A stretch of DNA of 64,000 nucleotides. Source: Macropodus opercularis. Taxonomy: Eukaryota; Chordata; Actinopteri; Anabantiformes; Osphronemidae. The DNA lies in NCBI GenBank assembly GCA_030770545.1, contig CM061098.1, forward strand, positions 9,183,501 through 9,247,500. The letters are read 5' to 3'. Positions 24,324 through 38,356 of the stretch are shown here, piece by piece. Each line of letters begins with the position of its first letter. The stretch's first letter is position 1. The translations under genes and the position numbers were made by a program. The notes below the pieces were generated by a model that saw only the letters and a program-made list of their open reading frames with translations, was not told where the DNA came from and did not search any database.

Positions 24324-27143
24324 AGAATGACTGTGTATCCTCCTGTGAAAACCTTTTATTGGCCAAAATGTTTGTGTGTCTTTTACAAAAATGTCTTTCT
24401 GGCCTTCCTGCTTATGCCTCATGTTCCATCTGGCTTCTCTCATTTTTTTGCTTTTTTTCCATGACTCACAGTTTTTTTCTTTGTCCTCCCCCCTGCGTCT
24501 TTTGTTCATTTTTAAAAGTATATTGTAGAAAGTGAAGTAGTCAAATGTCATGTTGAGCCTCTGGAGGCATACGCAAATGCAACATAATAGTGCTTCAAAG
24601 ATGTGTGTGTGCATTAGTGGCTTAGAGATCATTTACATACAGGTGGCATATTTGACTGCCCCTGTAGCCAAGCACCCGTTTATTCAACTCTTATTTACAT
24701 CTAGCCACATACAAATCCAGCATTCGAACACCTGGCCTTTGTTTAGGATTTGTTTATAACCCTCAGCCTGGATGACTTTTACATAATGGGTGCTTTCAGC
24801 AGCTATAGTGCAGTGGCATTGTTCTAGTTCCCTTTTTTTTCAGCAGCACATTCACATACCCTTACTATCTTATGAATTCTTTGGATGTGTAAACATGAAA
24901 CCCCAGATGCTAGTTAAACACTGAAAGGTCAGTGTGTGTTTGTGGTCAGTGGCCTTGTCATTCCTCTGAGTCAGACAGACAGACGCTCACTGACTGGAGT
25001 CTATGTAACTTTGCACATGTGCTGAACATGTGATGTTAGCTGCTTAGATTCTTTATTGATCTGACCATCTTAATGTCAAGTACTTTTACTGACACTGTCT
25101 GGAATCACTCTACTTTAAAGCCCGACCCAAGTAGCCACATCATGATCTGTGCTTTAAAGAGGGTCTTTCCTTCACTGTAATGAAAGTATGCCTGAAGTGT
25201 GTGATGAGTGACTATTCCTTCTTTCTACAGCTAGGTGTCAGTCGTGTCTGTTAAACATTGTGAGCTTATGTGTGCCAAAGGGTGTGTTCCTGTGTATTTT
25301 ACCTCCCCCCCAAATATGCTGGTATGGGAACTACCACTAGGGGTGCTCATGCTCCATTGTAAGAGCAAGTGTGAGGGCGTTGTGTGGGGGAGGGGGTGGA
25401 AAGGAGGAGAGTAGGGCAGCAGATGCTCTCTCAGGGATTAGACTGTGTTGCTGTCTCTTTGAAAATTGGGTTAGATGAGAGGAGAAAGGCCCAGACTGAG
25501 AGAGGGAATGAGAAGGGATAAGACTGCTTAGGCTGATGCCCTACCCCATGGTACTGAAAGAGGCAATACAGTGTCACAGCAGGACAATGAAAACTCTACT
25601 GTCCTCACTGTCCTTCAACACTGTTTTCCTCCTTGTGCTTCTTACCCTTTTCTGTATCTCTGTCTTTCAGTGTTTGTTGCTCTTCCCTTTGTGATCTTTT
25701 CTGGTATGGTGATAGAGGTGCCATTGCTCCATACAACACACTGCCCTGTGTGAGTGTTTGTGTCTGCATGGGCATGTGTGTCCAAATCGGATCTAAAAAG
25801 ACATCTTTAAGAGCTCATGAGCTAATGCTATTACACTAATTAATTCCTCTTATGTCCCTACGTGAGTCAGGCAACACCTTCCTGTCCTATGTACTGTATG
25901 TGTGGAGTATGTGTGCATGCCTGTGTTAGCTTTTGAGGTCATTGCAGTTTTTGTACTTTGTACTACTTGTTAAGAGTCAATATTATAGCAATAACAATAT
26001 TCAACAGTATTTGTTGAAAAGAAAAATAAAATTGGTAGGTACTGTCAAATTTGTCATGTACCTTTTGATTAAAGAACACATACATGTGTTTTGACATATA
26101 ACCTTGCCCTAATTTCTGTTCAAACTGAATCAAAAATACCCATATATACAATTCTATGGAATTCACAGGCCTTAGGACTTTTGAGGTTTTGCTAATATGT
26201 CACACTTCGCATTTTAACACAGCCAGGCCATTGTGTGGTCTCTCTGCTGTCTGTAGTACATTTTTACAAATAGGTCTGTGTGTATGCATGCTCCCACCAG
26301 TGGTTTAAGACAACCATGTGATTATTGCAAATGGAAATGGGCCAGATGTGTTTCCCCGGAAGGAAGAAAACATGGCCCACATTTGGCTCAGTTTGTGCAG
26401 TTCTAGATGTTGGACATTGAGGGGTGTATTTGAGCTATGCAAGAGAGCATGAGACTTTCTCTAAGTGACGAGCAAGACCACAGACCATCTGCTGCATGGC
26501 TTACTGCAGGATTAAATGGTGTGTGTGTGAGTGAGTATGTACGCTTGGGGGTTGGGAGGTGACAACATAAACCTTTAACCCCCAACCCCACTGCCCTGTT
26601 TTCCAGACTCCTCTGTGTCTATTGAAGTTCACATACAAATAATTTAAACCATCTGCATTAATGGTGAGCTTTGCATTGCATTGCCTCTTGTTTTGCCCCA
26701 CTCCTACTACATACAATGCTAATGAAGTTCCTTAGCACGTGGGCTTAAGTATAAATAAGCTTATTTGAATTTTCAGTTGATATTCTTAACAATTATTTGT
26801 TGTGTTTTTGTACAAATTTAATCTCCAAGTTGCTCTGTGCAGAGGTTACGTGGAGCCATAGCATTGACTCTAGCCAAACTAGGTCACCTCCTATCTAGGT
26901 TAATGTAGCTAATTTGCCAGTGAGGCCATGTGGCTGGTAAATAACCCCTCTGCCCACGTGGGTGTATAAGAGAAACATGGAGGCAAAGTGTTTAGCAAAA
27001 GCTTCAATAACTGCTGATAATGGATGATTAACACCCATTAAATTCATTACTAATTTTGACTTAAGGTTTAATGCTGACCTAAGTCGTAGAGTATGTGTTT
27101 CTTGATGCAATGCTGATATCATGTTTTGATTCTGTATTTACAG

Positions 27144-27233
27144 AGGATGATGAAACTGGCATCATGGATGGCCTGTTGGAGGCGCTGCAGTCTGGTGCTG
27201 CCTTCAGAAGAAAGAGGGGTCCTCGACAAGCAG
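27144..27233 (+). CDS. diaph1: diaph1 visible exon 9: DAD autoregulatory domain
   Basis: It encodes EDDETGIMDGLLEALQSGAA and then FRRKRGPRQA. The MDxLL core and the following RRKR basic cluster are the diaphanous autoregulatory domain, which binds the N-terminal DID to switch the formin off until Rho-GTP releases it. The mammalian DIAPH1 sequence here is nearly identical. The exon joins in frame on both sides (G plus AG, and G plus CC), with a CAG/GTAAAG donor. Confidence 0.97.
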
Positions 27234-27854
27234 GTAAAGATGCACAATCGGAGCAGAAGTACGTTTTCTTCCTTTGCACTCTTCTGTCAGCACACAACAA
27301 CAGATTTGTTTGTGTCCCCGTCTTATTGCCATCTGTTGCTTAAAGACTGGATTGCGGTAGCATTTTCTGGCCACTGCTGGGGGGGTTGAGTCAATTCCAC
27401 CAATTACTGGCACAACAACAAAAGAAGAGGGAGGGTACCATGGGTGGGTGTGGGCAGCAACATGATGAGGGTGTGGCTGCAGTATAGGAAAATACAGAGG
27501 AAGGCAAACCAGTATGTGGGCAAACGTTTAGAGAAGCCAGATCACTGATGGTCAGTGTGCTGCCTAAAGTATGAGAAAAACAAGAATCATTCATGTCCCA
27601 CTGAAGCTTAAAATGTCTGTATTTGGTTACTTTAGTTTAGTAGCTTTACCTTCACTCTAGTAAATTATACTGCAACATGCAGCTGAGAAATCTGGAATCC
27701 AACCATGGACCAGGATAAGTGCACACACTGAGAATAATTCACACAGTATTTTTTTATTATTATTTTGATATGCATTAGATTTTAAATTTATAATATGAAC
27801 ATCATGAATGTGCTGTACTTTACACTGTTTTTCTCATTAGTGGTCCAGCCAGAA

Positions 27855-27889
<35 letters not shown>

Positions 27890-30800
27890 AACATGCTCTA
27901 AGCTAAATTCCAGCCTGTGCTGATTTTCATTCAGACCATGTTGTTCAGTTTGGAAACTCACGCAGAGAGCATGGTGATCTAGTTCGCTCCTTACTCTGCT
28001 ACCTTTCCCACACACCTATCTAGTAGTGTTTTCCAGTTTGTTTCCATGTTTTTCTTTTGTTTATTTTATTGTATTTCTAATATGGTCTGGTAGACGGTTC
28101 AAATGAAAACGGGGCAATGTGAGTTGTTAAGATCCTAACTTTGTAACATGATTCCTGGTGTTAGGAAACTTGTGCCCATTAACTGAGTGTGTGTGTTTAT
28201 GTGCATGCACTTGTGTGGGTTGAGTATTCACACATAAGAACGGTTGGGAAAGAGTGTGTGCAACCCAATCCCTTCCCCAATAGAAGCCAGATGTGAAGCA
28301 GTGCTCTTAAGTGGAAACGCTCAGAGCCAGGGGGTAGACGTTATGCTGGTTTCTTTTATTCTCTTTCTTTTTCTTGTTTTTATTGTGCTGTCCAGTAAAA
28401 CTGTGCTTATGGTCAGTGGTAAGCAGTGATCCACTAAAAAGGCAGCAAATTGTCTTCAGTGAATAACAAGTCTGGGTCATCGCCACCAAACTGATGAAGA
28501 AACAGTGAAAGGAATTAAAGGCAGAAGAGGGAGTTGGGAAGGAGCTCTCTAAGAATGGGGCCCACTCGAGGGCCCAGTCAGTCACCCATGATACTTTTGG
28601 CCTCTATGCACACTTAACAGGAAATACCTGACTGTGTGTATGAGAGCGCGCGAATGGGCGACCAAGCCTTCCTCCTCACCACTGTACGCAGAGAGGAGTA
28701 GGAAAATATAAGTGGCTGTATCAAATCTCAGTGCCTTCTCTCTGTCTCCTTTCTTCTCCAGTCCTGTCATTTCTGTTTTTTCCTTTGCCCATATTCAGTC
28801 TTTCCATGGCTGATTTGTAGGTTGTGAAGTTGGGCTGTGTTCCTTGGCGACGTCTGCTTTGTTTGGAGTTCATAAAGACTGCACTTCTCCAGTTACTCAC
28901 TTTGCTTTCACCCACACAATAGCAGGGTGTTGAGTGTGTGTGTGTACGCGCACGTTTGATTGATTGGGTGAGTCAGAGGTCTTAATTTAGTGGCGCTGCA
29001 GTAGGAGGAGGCACATCCTGACGCTGGCTAAACTGATACATATCTGGCACAACGGGGCCTCAGCATGGCCCCATTAGCAGATTAAAAACACCTTTCAGCT
29101 CATCTACACACAGAAACTACTTTTACATTACACATCATGTTTCTTCTTTTAGATGTGCTACATACACAACAGAAAAATGCATAGAAAATATATCATTTGT
29201 TTTTTTACATACATAATTTTTCACAGTAAGACGTCAAAGGCACAGTTTAACAATTGAAAACTACTGTTTTTGTGAAAAGAGGTAGATCTAGAGCTTTTGG
29301 GTGCAACCCTCCATTTAGTATCCTATCTCTTAAATGACAGTTCAGCATGTTCACTTGTTTAGAGCAGAACACAGGTGAAGAATGATGATACAGTGTGAAA
29401 AGTCATTACGTCCCAGAAGTGTAGCAGATGCACAGAAGACCTAAGGGCTTTGTTTGTACAAACATTTTTTGCCTTGAGGTACAGTGTTAACTATCAGAGT
29501 AACAGTTATTCACAGCACCCAAACAGTAAGCAGACTGATAAATATTTAAGATGTGCTCGTCTGCTGCAGGGGAAGCTAAGTTCTACACTCTAGGCTTCCA
29601 AATAAACGTACAACAGTTTCTGTCACCAAGTCCTTAGTGTATGTCCACTAGACAGCACTGTTTATGTTTATAGAGGGACCATACTGCAGGGAGCAGGCAT
29701 TAAATGTCCACTCTAAGTTTATTTTTTTATTACTTTGGTGTAAAGTATATGTATATCTTCTTTGCAGTTGATAGTAGTAGATTAACAGATAGTAGACATC
29801 TCGCGTCACATTACACCTTGTAGGTGGTGCTAGGTTGAATTACACTCCCACAGTTTTTATCATTTTGTTTTGAGTTTGTAATCCTATTTTTGCATGTAGG
29901 AGTCTTCATTACGTGAAATGTGTATCTGCCTTGTTGTTTCACTTCTCTGCTCACAACTGTGGTGACTGCAAACGTCACCAACTTGGCTTTAAAAGACAAC
30001 TAAGGTCCTATTGAGTGCGCCGTCACACTCGTTGTAGCTGAATGAAAAGCCACGAGGCAGCTGAGGTTACGGTATCTACCCCCCTCACCTTTGACCCGTC
30101 CCTCAGCTCGCTGTGCGTTTGTGTTGGTTACATAGACCAGGGAGGCTGCATGGGGCATCCTCAGCTGTCTACCCTCCATCTGTCTGCCCTCCCATTAAGC
30201 ACATGCAGATAAAACACACACACCAGATGCTTGCATGCCAATACAAAGACACCCATGGGCGATTGCATTCCAATACAGCCACGTTACGTTCCAGAGGACA
30301 GATAACCTTGCATAGTTTTTCAAACACTATTGTTCGTCAGGGTCTCTGCTTTGCATAGTAAGTTTTGGTGTTTCTGCTGTTTTGTATCATTGTAGTTGTG
30401 TCAGATTTTCTTCCTGGGGCTAATTTCTATATATCTTTAAAGGAATTTAAAGGAACTCTGTGTAGAAGAATGATTTGTCTAAACACTCACTATGGATCCA
30501 TCTGCTGGGTCATAACCTTTTTCAGAACAGCCAATCACAGAGGTAACTAGGTGACAAAGCACCAATCACAACACAGACATTGAGATAAAGACGATGACAA
30601 CAATGTAGGCACACGCTCTCTCTGCAGACGGTCTGCTCTTCCACAAAAGAAAGAAAGACCCCTGTGAAACACAAAGAGGAAAATACAAACCAATCACAGG
30701 CACTCATCAGTCAAGCCATTACTTATTGACATTGTCACAAGCGCACTAGTACCAGCAACACACACGCTTGCACCAACAAAACCCATTCTGTGACACAAAG

Positions 30801-33374
30801 TGCATGCTTTCACACAAACACCAGCCAGCAATGGTGCTACATGACGTCACTATTTCCCACAGTCCTCTGGTGCAGAGGAGTAGTGTGCTACGCTCTGTAG
30901 CCTGAGGAGGGCGATACGAGCCTCTGAAATAAGCAAACACAGACACAGCCTGCATCTGCAAACTCGTCAACGCTGCCTTAAGTTACCTTATGTTACTGCT
31001 TTACTGCAGCTTAGGAGGACAGAGAGGGCTGTGCGTCATATTTAGTGGGTAGAGGCTTGGTGTATTTGTGATTACAAAAGATGCTTCAATAAGATACACC
31101 CTCACCCAAACCCTTACTGTAGTATATCATTACTAATCCACTGATCTAATTATTGTTACTCTCACTGCTATGTATTTGCTAGTCTGCATGTCTCTCCTTT
31201 CCCTCGTCCTTGCCACTGTATTCTCCACTCATAAGGCAACGCGCACACATACTGTACAACAAAGCATTCTTTTGCTCATCAGGCAGTCATTACTAAGTCT
31301 CCTGGAGTGTAATGTGTTACAGATGATCTTTTCACTACACTCATTGTGCCACTGATTGCCCCTCAGTGTGCAAACACACTCATTCAATCTCAAGCCCAGC
31401 AGTAAACAGACCCAAAACCACTCTTTGTTGTGAGTCTCATTTCCTACTGCAGTAACTATCAGGCTTTGTGCCAAGTGCATGGATCATTTAGTCAACATCA
31501 GAGCTAGTCTGGATACGGCATACATGCTGAGAGTTTCCTATGTTTGTAGTGCCACGTGTTAAAGTACTGCAGCGATTGTGTGTGATTACAATTGACTGTT
31601 GTTTGAGTGTGTTCTGCTGTTGGGCATGCTGTGTTTAGATTGATTAATAAAACATGAAATGCAATTGATGTCTTCAGTCAAACTTGGCTGTTTCTTTGCA
31701 AGCTGATATTTGCTACTGAGGCTGGTCAAATTCCTACAAGTTAACAAAATTTATATACAGAGGATAATGTCAGAATTTGTCTCTCGTTGCTTTAATCTGC
31801 GGGTTCCTGTCTGAATTAATCTTTTTTCCCATGCTGCTTCCATTGCAACTGTGTTGCTGACTTTTATCCTCTTCTGTCGTCCTCCTCTCAAGAGGGACGA
31901 GAGAGGAGAGGAGCTGGGTTGACAGCCTTTGAAGAGCTTTTCTCTGCGGGTTGGGTTTTGTAGGACAAGCTTGGCACATTTTTATGGAATAACACCTACA
32001 CTGACTCACGTACTATGTTTCTGGGTCGATTGTATAATTTAGAATTAGAGCGTCTGAGTAAGGGAGAGGCTTGGATGGAAAACTGAGAGATAGATGTGAG
32101 AATAGATGAAGCAAAGATGTGTTGGTCGGTGAGGTTTGTGCGTGAGGTGATGATTTGACACCTCAGTAGTCTGCGCTGCTTGGACCAGCTGTGGTGCACA
32201 CACAAAGAAGACAACAACAACTGTGCTCATGACCTTAAATCTCTAAATCCTCCTTCTCCTCTTTCTTCCCAGACTCAATTGTGTCTTTGTCACAGCTGGT
32301 TCTGGAGGCCTGCTCGGTAACTTGTGTGCTTTTGTGTTTTGTGCTTCATCAGAACCATGTGTCAACTCCTGGTTTGTTGTTTACGTTACCATGGTTCATT
32401 TGCATGTTTTAGTATTTGACATTGTAATGTTATTTAATTGCTCTTGTCTTCCTGTCATAGGGACATGTTGCATTAATATGTTTTTTTGAAAACAAATGCC
32501 CTGTACCATTAACATTTTATGCATGGCGTCCTTTGAGGGGTTGTCAGTCCTGGATAAACATCAGGCATAAAATAACAGCAAACACAATCTCCCACTGACC
32601 TATATAATTCAAAATGGCCGCTGTTGCACAGCTGCCCTCCTATGCAGGAGAATGGAGAGTGTTAAAGTCTTGAGAGAGGGAAGGAGAGAGAAAGCTGGCT
32701 GCTGCTGGTTTGTGTGGGCGCAGAGGAGAGAAAATAACATGGTAATCAGGTAGAAGAATAAAAACGACAGCGTCCTCGGGCCACAATCTGTCACACTTGT
32801 TCTGTTTCTCTCTCCGTCCTTGTGCACCCTTATCTCTCCTCACTTCTGTCACTGTTTATGTGATTTACTAGCATTTATTTCTGCTATTCCTTGCAGCACA
32901 TTTCTCCTTCAGCCTCTCCATCCATGTCTCATTTTCATTCCTGCTTCTTTAATCTTCCCACAGCAAGAATCATCCTGTTCCTCATGGTGTCTCACCCCAG
33001 TCCCTTAACCTGGCTTCCTCCTGGCTTTTACACAGCAACTATCTCCACTACATCATGGCATCAGTCTCGCTTTTTCCTTCTTCTCCACATATGCATACAT
33101 TTACACATCTCCACATTTTGTGTAACGTGTGAATGCATGTGTGTGTTTTATTAAGTAAAAGACTGAAGAAAGGTCTACATTTTCTGCCACACACTTGTTA
33201 GTGTGTGAGTGCAGCCTGGTGTGAATTAATTGTATTGAAAAATACAATACTTGTGTTAATGCATTGCACCGTCATCAGATATGTCACCGCATGGCATGTG
33301 CTGTCATCTCTGTATCAGCTTATTATGGCATGTCATTACAGTTCTTTCATTCACTTTGTTTTCCTCTTTCTCAG
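27234..33374 (+). other. diaph1: diaph1 last intron, 6.1 kb
   Basis: Non-coding sequence with a (GT)15 microsatellite at 27858. A stretch around 28960-29105 combines an AP-1-like TGAGTCA with several AT-rich homeodomain-like sites. A 20-base string at 28619-28638 recurs at 52064-52083. It ends TTTCTCAG. Confidence 0.85.
27858..27887. repeat. (TG)15 microsatellite
   Basis: Uninterrupted repeat 625 bases after the DAD exon, UG in the diaph1 transcript. Confidence 0.95.
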
Positions 33375-33556
33375 CCAACCATCGACGAGCTGGTCATGCA
33401 GTGACCAACATCCTGGCCAGAGAGCTGATGCAGGAAGACACACCTTCCAGTAAATTGCCTGCAAAGAAGAAAAACGCAGAGGAAAAAGAGGATCCTGTCT
33501 TAGAAGGGGCTGAGTCATTAGAGGAATTACTGGAGGCTTCTCTTCGGTCTAATTAA
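33375..33556 (+). CDS. diaph1: diaph1 last coding exon: C-terminal tail and stop
   Basis: It begins by completing an alanine codon and encodes NHRRAGHAVTNILARELMQE, then a Lys/Glu-rich tail ending LEELLEASLRSN and TAA at 33554-33556. The start resembles mammalian DIAPH1 (RQANRKAGCAVTSLLASEL). The last part is variable between species, as expected for the region after the DAD. The tail is about the length seen in mammals. Confidence 0.95.
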
Positions 33557-35770
33557 GCAGTTTAAGTAGAGCGAGTTTTTACCCACAGGATTATTGATAT
33601 CAAAAATACAGATATATTTCTTAATCATTCCAGGGGCCATCATCAGTCTGAGATTAGTTTGCTGTAAAAAGGCCTGTGATTTTTCCCACCCTTGTCTTTT
33701 AGGATAGCATTGACTTTGTCTTGTGGGAGGACATGAAGAGACGGAGGATGAAAGCGGGCTGTCACCTCAGCTCCTGGATGTCCTTTTTCAACTGTTAAAT
33801 GTTTGCCAATGTTATAAAAATGTTACTGCTTTTGGCAGCATGTGCACATATCTTATATTTTTGTCTCTCTTTGCCTCTATGTCAATTGGTTCAACTGTCG
33901 TCCGTCAAAGGGCATCCTAGAGCATATCCAAAGACTTACTCAGGAGGGATATTTCCAAATCTGAAATTTAGACTGGGAATGTTGGGAATTCGGCACATCC
34001 TGCAGGTGCTTCATAGGGTTTTCTCTGGAGGCTCCAGCCAAGACCACTTTGGTCTTTCTTCACTTAGTTTTTTGACATATATAACACATTGCTTTGTAAT
34101 TTTGATACACTGTGTGTCACTTTTTGCAAAGCCCCCCTTTGCTGTTTTGTTGAAAAAGTGCCAACCAGCAGAAATCCTGACTTATCCTTTCACTTTACAA
34201 TTTGCACTGGGTTATTGTGTGGAACAGTCCAACAACAGTTCTCACGTGAGGGTTTCTGTGTTTATTTAAGTCACTTTCACTGTGCATGAGTTGAATTTCA
34301 CATAAAAATGGGGCTAATTTTAAGTTATGTTGCCTCACATGGTCACACGTTATATGCTTCCATCCATAAACTGTAAAGTAGGCGGTTCAGTCAAGCCAAA
34401 AAAAATTTTTCTTCATGCAAACTTGGCTAAAGCAGTTTACATGCCTGTGTGTTTGTGTCTATGTGCGTGTATGAGTGAAGGAAGCAATCTATATATAGTA
34501 TTGCATGCACAACTGGATCCCTGCATGTGTGTATGTGTTGCCATCTGTAATTACTGTACGGTACCAGCCATGCTGTCATGAATGCTGGGGTTTCAGAAAC
34601 ACACTGTGGTCTTTCTGCTGAGGATATTATAGCACACTGGAAAACTGCCCAAAACTGCTGAGACAAATGTGCGTGCGTTTTCTTTTGTTCACCCACCTTT
34701 CTCTACACTGAGCTGCAATCGTATTTCCTGAATGTCTGGCATTGCTTCTGTTTTGTATTTAGTAGCCATCGTCATAGATGTTGCCATGATGTTGTGTAAT
34801 AATCTGACAAAAATCCAGAGAGATGGTGTCAGCTGCTCCTTGCAATATTTATACCTATGCAAACAGAATACTGTAGCGTGCACTCAAGCCCTGATACCCA
34901 GTCAGTCTTAGGATGCAAACACCAGTGACTTCAGTGGTTTTATTATACTGGTGATTTAGGAAAATATTTATAGGCGCAAATGTTACGTTTCAGGAATCAC
35001 ACCAGCATTTACATGACATAAAAACTCTTTATATCTAAAGAAACTGGCACTTAACATGACAATTAGGTTCTTCTAGTACAGTAGGTGTAAAAATCAAGTG
35101 TTGGTGCAGTGACACTGAGAATAATTACGGTAGGTGCCTAACCCCATGGATTACCGCGCTTGTTTTCAAGCACAACATACATCGTAGCTATATTATATTT
35201 GTATGACTGATGCCAGGATTGAACCAGAGACTGGAAAGTTGCTGTTAGAATGATCATAAAAATAATATAGACATCCGAACATGACTGGAATGTGTTTTTT
35301 CTTGAGTCAGGTTTTGTTTTTTTTAAGGAGGTCGTTTTCTAATTGCATTTTTATGGGTCATTATTTTAATGTATTTGTGTGGAGACAAGATTTTTTTTTT
35401 CCTGCAGATGCTACATGTATACAGAATAACGCACTTAGTTATTCTGTTTGCTACACGGAACTATTAAAATGTCTTGAGTTCTTTAACTATGTGATTGGCT
35501 CATTTCTTGGCCATTTGAGGTTTTACGTAACGCGCTAAAAGCATCATCTGTTGACGTGTTAATATAAAAACGTAATCATAACATAATCGTGTGTGTAAGC
35601 CTAGTTCAGCTGGAGTTCTCTGCCAGAGTAAACTCTTCTTTTCTCTTCCTCCTCTCACCATCATGTAAACACAGCAGTGAAATATTAGATTAGCACAGCT
35701 CACTGTAGGAGCATGATTTAAATGCCATAGGCCAGAGGAGGAAGGAATAAACGGTGGAATGCGTTGTTCT
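33557..35770 (+). other. diaph1: Probable diaph1 3' UTR
   Basis: No AATAAA occurs between the stop codon and 35746, so the 3' UTR may be about 2.2 kb. Variant hexamers such as ATTAAA at 35463-35468 could give a shorter form. Short frames inside it have no recognisable protein features. Confidence 0.45.
35746..35751 (+). terminator. diaph1: Candidate diaph1 polyadenylation signal
   Basis: This is the first canonical AATAAA after the diaph1 stop and is followed within 25 bases by a GU-rich segment (GGAATGCGTTGTTCTT). Transcript ends would be needed to confirm it. Confidence 0.4.
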
Positions 35771-38323
35771 TACAGAGAGTATTTTAAGAGTATTTTAATT
35801 TATCATAGTTTGTTGAGTGATAGTTGTGTTAGGTGCTGCAATTTTAAAAGAATGCCCCACTAATTTAGCATCAAACACTGGGCCAGTTAACAATTCAAAA
35901 GCAATGCAGCAGAGCTCCCGGTGCCTACATTACCCAGAATGCAACTTAACCATTAACTGTTATGCTAGTGGCTAGTAGCAGAGTGACGGTACACACTCTG
36001 GGAAGCTTACCTACACAAAGGTACAGTATATTATAGTATATTAATTATTTTCCCATAGGTCTAAAACAGGTTTTATTAAACCTGGAGTCTGTCAGCGGAA
36101 GCAACGACTTTCTCAGAATTTCCCCCCAAAAATGTGATAAGTCATGATCTCCACTAACCTCCTCCCTGTAGAGTGGTGGTCAGCTTAGTCAGGGACATGT
36201 CACCGGCTTCCACACAGAAAAAAACATCTGGACTTTCCCTCAACTTTCTGGAATGAGGTGAGTTATTTCCTGTCCTTGGACGTAGCTTCTTTTGCTTCTC
36301 TCTTTTTTTCCTCTGGTGTATTCAAACTGAAACCTTAGCATCTGCTTTTTATTGATACCTGAAGGTGTGCCACATCAGTAATGGCCTTTCCTCTCTGACA
36401 CAGCATGGTTCCCGTTAATGCATCTGTAAAGTGAATGGAGTTCTGTTTGTTGAACCTGTAAGTCCGTCCACTGTTGGTAAACTGTGTCCATATCAATCAT
36501 GAATAGTCTGTGAGGTTTATTTGACAATGAAACCTTCCAGAAAACTGTCCAGGGACGGTTTTAAGTTCATATTTTTCAGCTTAAGTTTATTCTTAAAGGC
36601 TCAGCTCCTAACTAATGTACACATGTGTGTAGTGTATTGCATACTTTAAATGGTTCACCTCATGTCTGACAGCTTTGAAGAAAATAATGAGTTCTGTTTT
36701 TGGAAGCGACGTCAAACACCTGGAGAATAAGGAACCGTTCCCACCAGCTCTCCTGTGAGCAGTGTATGAAGGCCATGTGCTCTTTAGTGAACCTGAGCTG
36801 GTTCTGGCTTCCTTTCACCTCTTTAACTGCCTTGTTAATTTAACCAGAAAGCCTCCCACTTCTTTTCATCATTTACAGCCTTTCTACAGTAAAGTCTAGA
36901 CACAGGGTGGTAATGAATCTGAAGGAGACAGTGGATCAAAACGTCTTTGTGTCCACGTGTGGGGATCTCACTGTTGTATTTGTTTGAAGACAGAAATAAC
37001 AGGCAACTACTCTGCAGCATCTGATCCCAATAAATCAGCTCTAACAGGGCCTGACCTGCTGCTTTTCACTAGTGTTTGTGTGTGTGTTCCTCATGTTGGT
37101 TGTAGCACTGAAGGGCTGCTCTATGATTATCCTTGTGAGTCATATTTTGAAATGGAAAAGTTGTAAAAAGAAAAAGTTCCTTTCACATATTCAGAATGCA
37201 CAGTTGCACATTTCCATAAAACTACTCAATACTAACATTTACTTTCTTCTTTTTCATCTGTGTTGTTTTTTTTCTACACAGGCTGTGACTCTTGACATGA
37301 GGAATCCTCTCAGGAGACTAACAAGAATGATTGATTCTGTCAATACTATGAGGAATATCAGATGTTTGGAATGTCGCAGCAAGGTTTTCTAAGAATCGTG
37401 TTAAGGACTTCACTAAAAAGTGAGTAGGACAGAAAATCTTGATGAACAGATTCAGAGTGGAGAGGAAACTAAAGAGGGTCTAAAGGAGAGGGCTTGGGAA
37501 CGAAGGAGGGGCAGGGTGAGAGTTGCCATTAAGCAGTGGGGAGGTTTGAGACTGAATGAAATCAAGAACATATAGAGGAGCAGATGAAAAGAAATTGAAG
37601 GATTAAGACGGGGAGGATAGATGGGAGGAAATGTTGGCCATGATGAAGTGATTAGCCGGCAGACAAAACGTCTTTGGATTAAAAAGCTGTGGACTTTGTT
37701 CACTGTGGGAGCAGCTGAGAACAGACGACCTGCCTGTGTTTAATACGTGTGTGTGATCTGGACCAGCGCCTGCTGTGTGCGCATCCTCGTTTCACCTCTA
37801 CTCATTGTACAGAAACTCATAGACTTCGATCATCATTTAGAAGAATTTAAGCGTGTTTGTCTGCTACATCCATGCGTGAGGCCATGTTTACACACGTGGT
37901 TGTGTAAACGTGCTGGCACATCCTGCTCATGTTGTTAAAGCTGCTGGGAGGATGTAGGGATTTGTTTTTGAGCTAAATTTGTATTCAAAGCATGTAAATC
38001 AGCTTCAAAGAACCACTATCACATACTGTTTATAAATGATTCACATTTTCAGATATTTTTGTGGAATATAGTTAATATCTATAAAACATGTCACCAAAGA
38101 AGAACGTTACTTAAATGTAGCAGCAGCAGTTTGGACACTAGGTCAAGAAAAATGATCTTAAGGATGTTGTTTATTTATTAGGATAAAGGTGGTTGCTTAA
38201 GAATCTAATTTTAGGAATACAGGGTACATTGTGTTGGGATTAATAATGATGTCTTATTGCTATAAGGCTGAGGACCTCCTGGTTCCCAGACTCCCTCAGT
38301 CTCTTGCAACATTCTGGGGAGAC

Positions 38324-38356
38324 GTGTGTGTGTGTGTGTGTGTCTGTCTGTCTGTG
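38324..38356. repeat. GT microsatellite with TCTG units
   Basis: About ten GT units are followed by three TCTG units. Confidence 0.9.

Larger units (their letters stand above)
23621..27143 (+). other. diaph1: diaph1 intron, 3.5 kb
   Basis: Non-coding apart from short chance frames. It contains two long GT microsatellites within 700 bases of its start, at 23742 and 24292, and a weaker CTCF-like motif (CCACTAGGGGTGCT) at 25334-25347. The 3' end is TATTTACAG. Confidence 0.9.

Noticed and set aside
35205..35235. tRNA-derived SINE B-box
   Set aside because: A reverse GGTTCAATC-like match is present, but no A-box, tail or target-site duplication was found.
36067..36084. Short inverted repeat CAGGTTT/AAACCTG
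   Set aside because: Seven-base arms with a four-base loop are expected by chance many times in a window this size.
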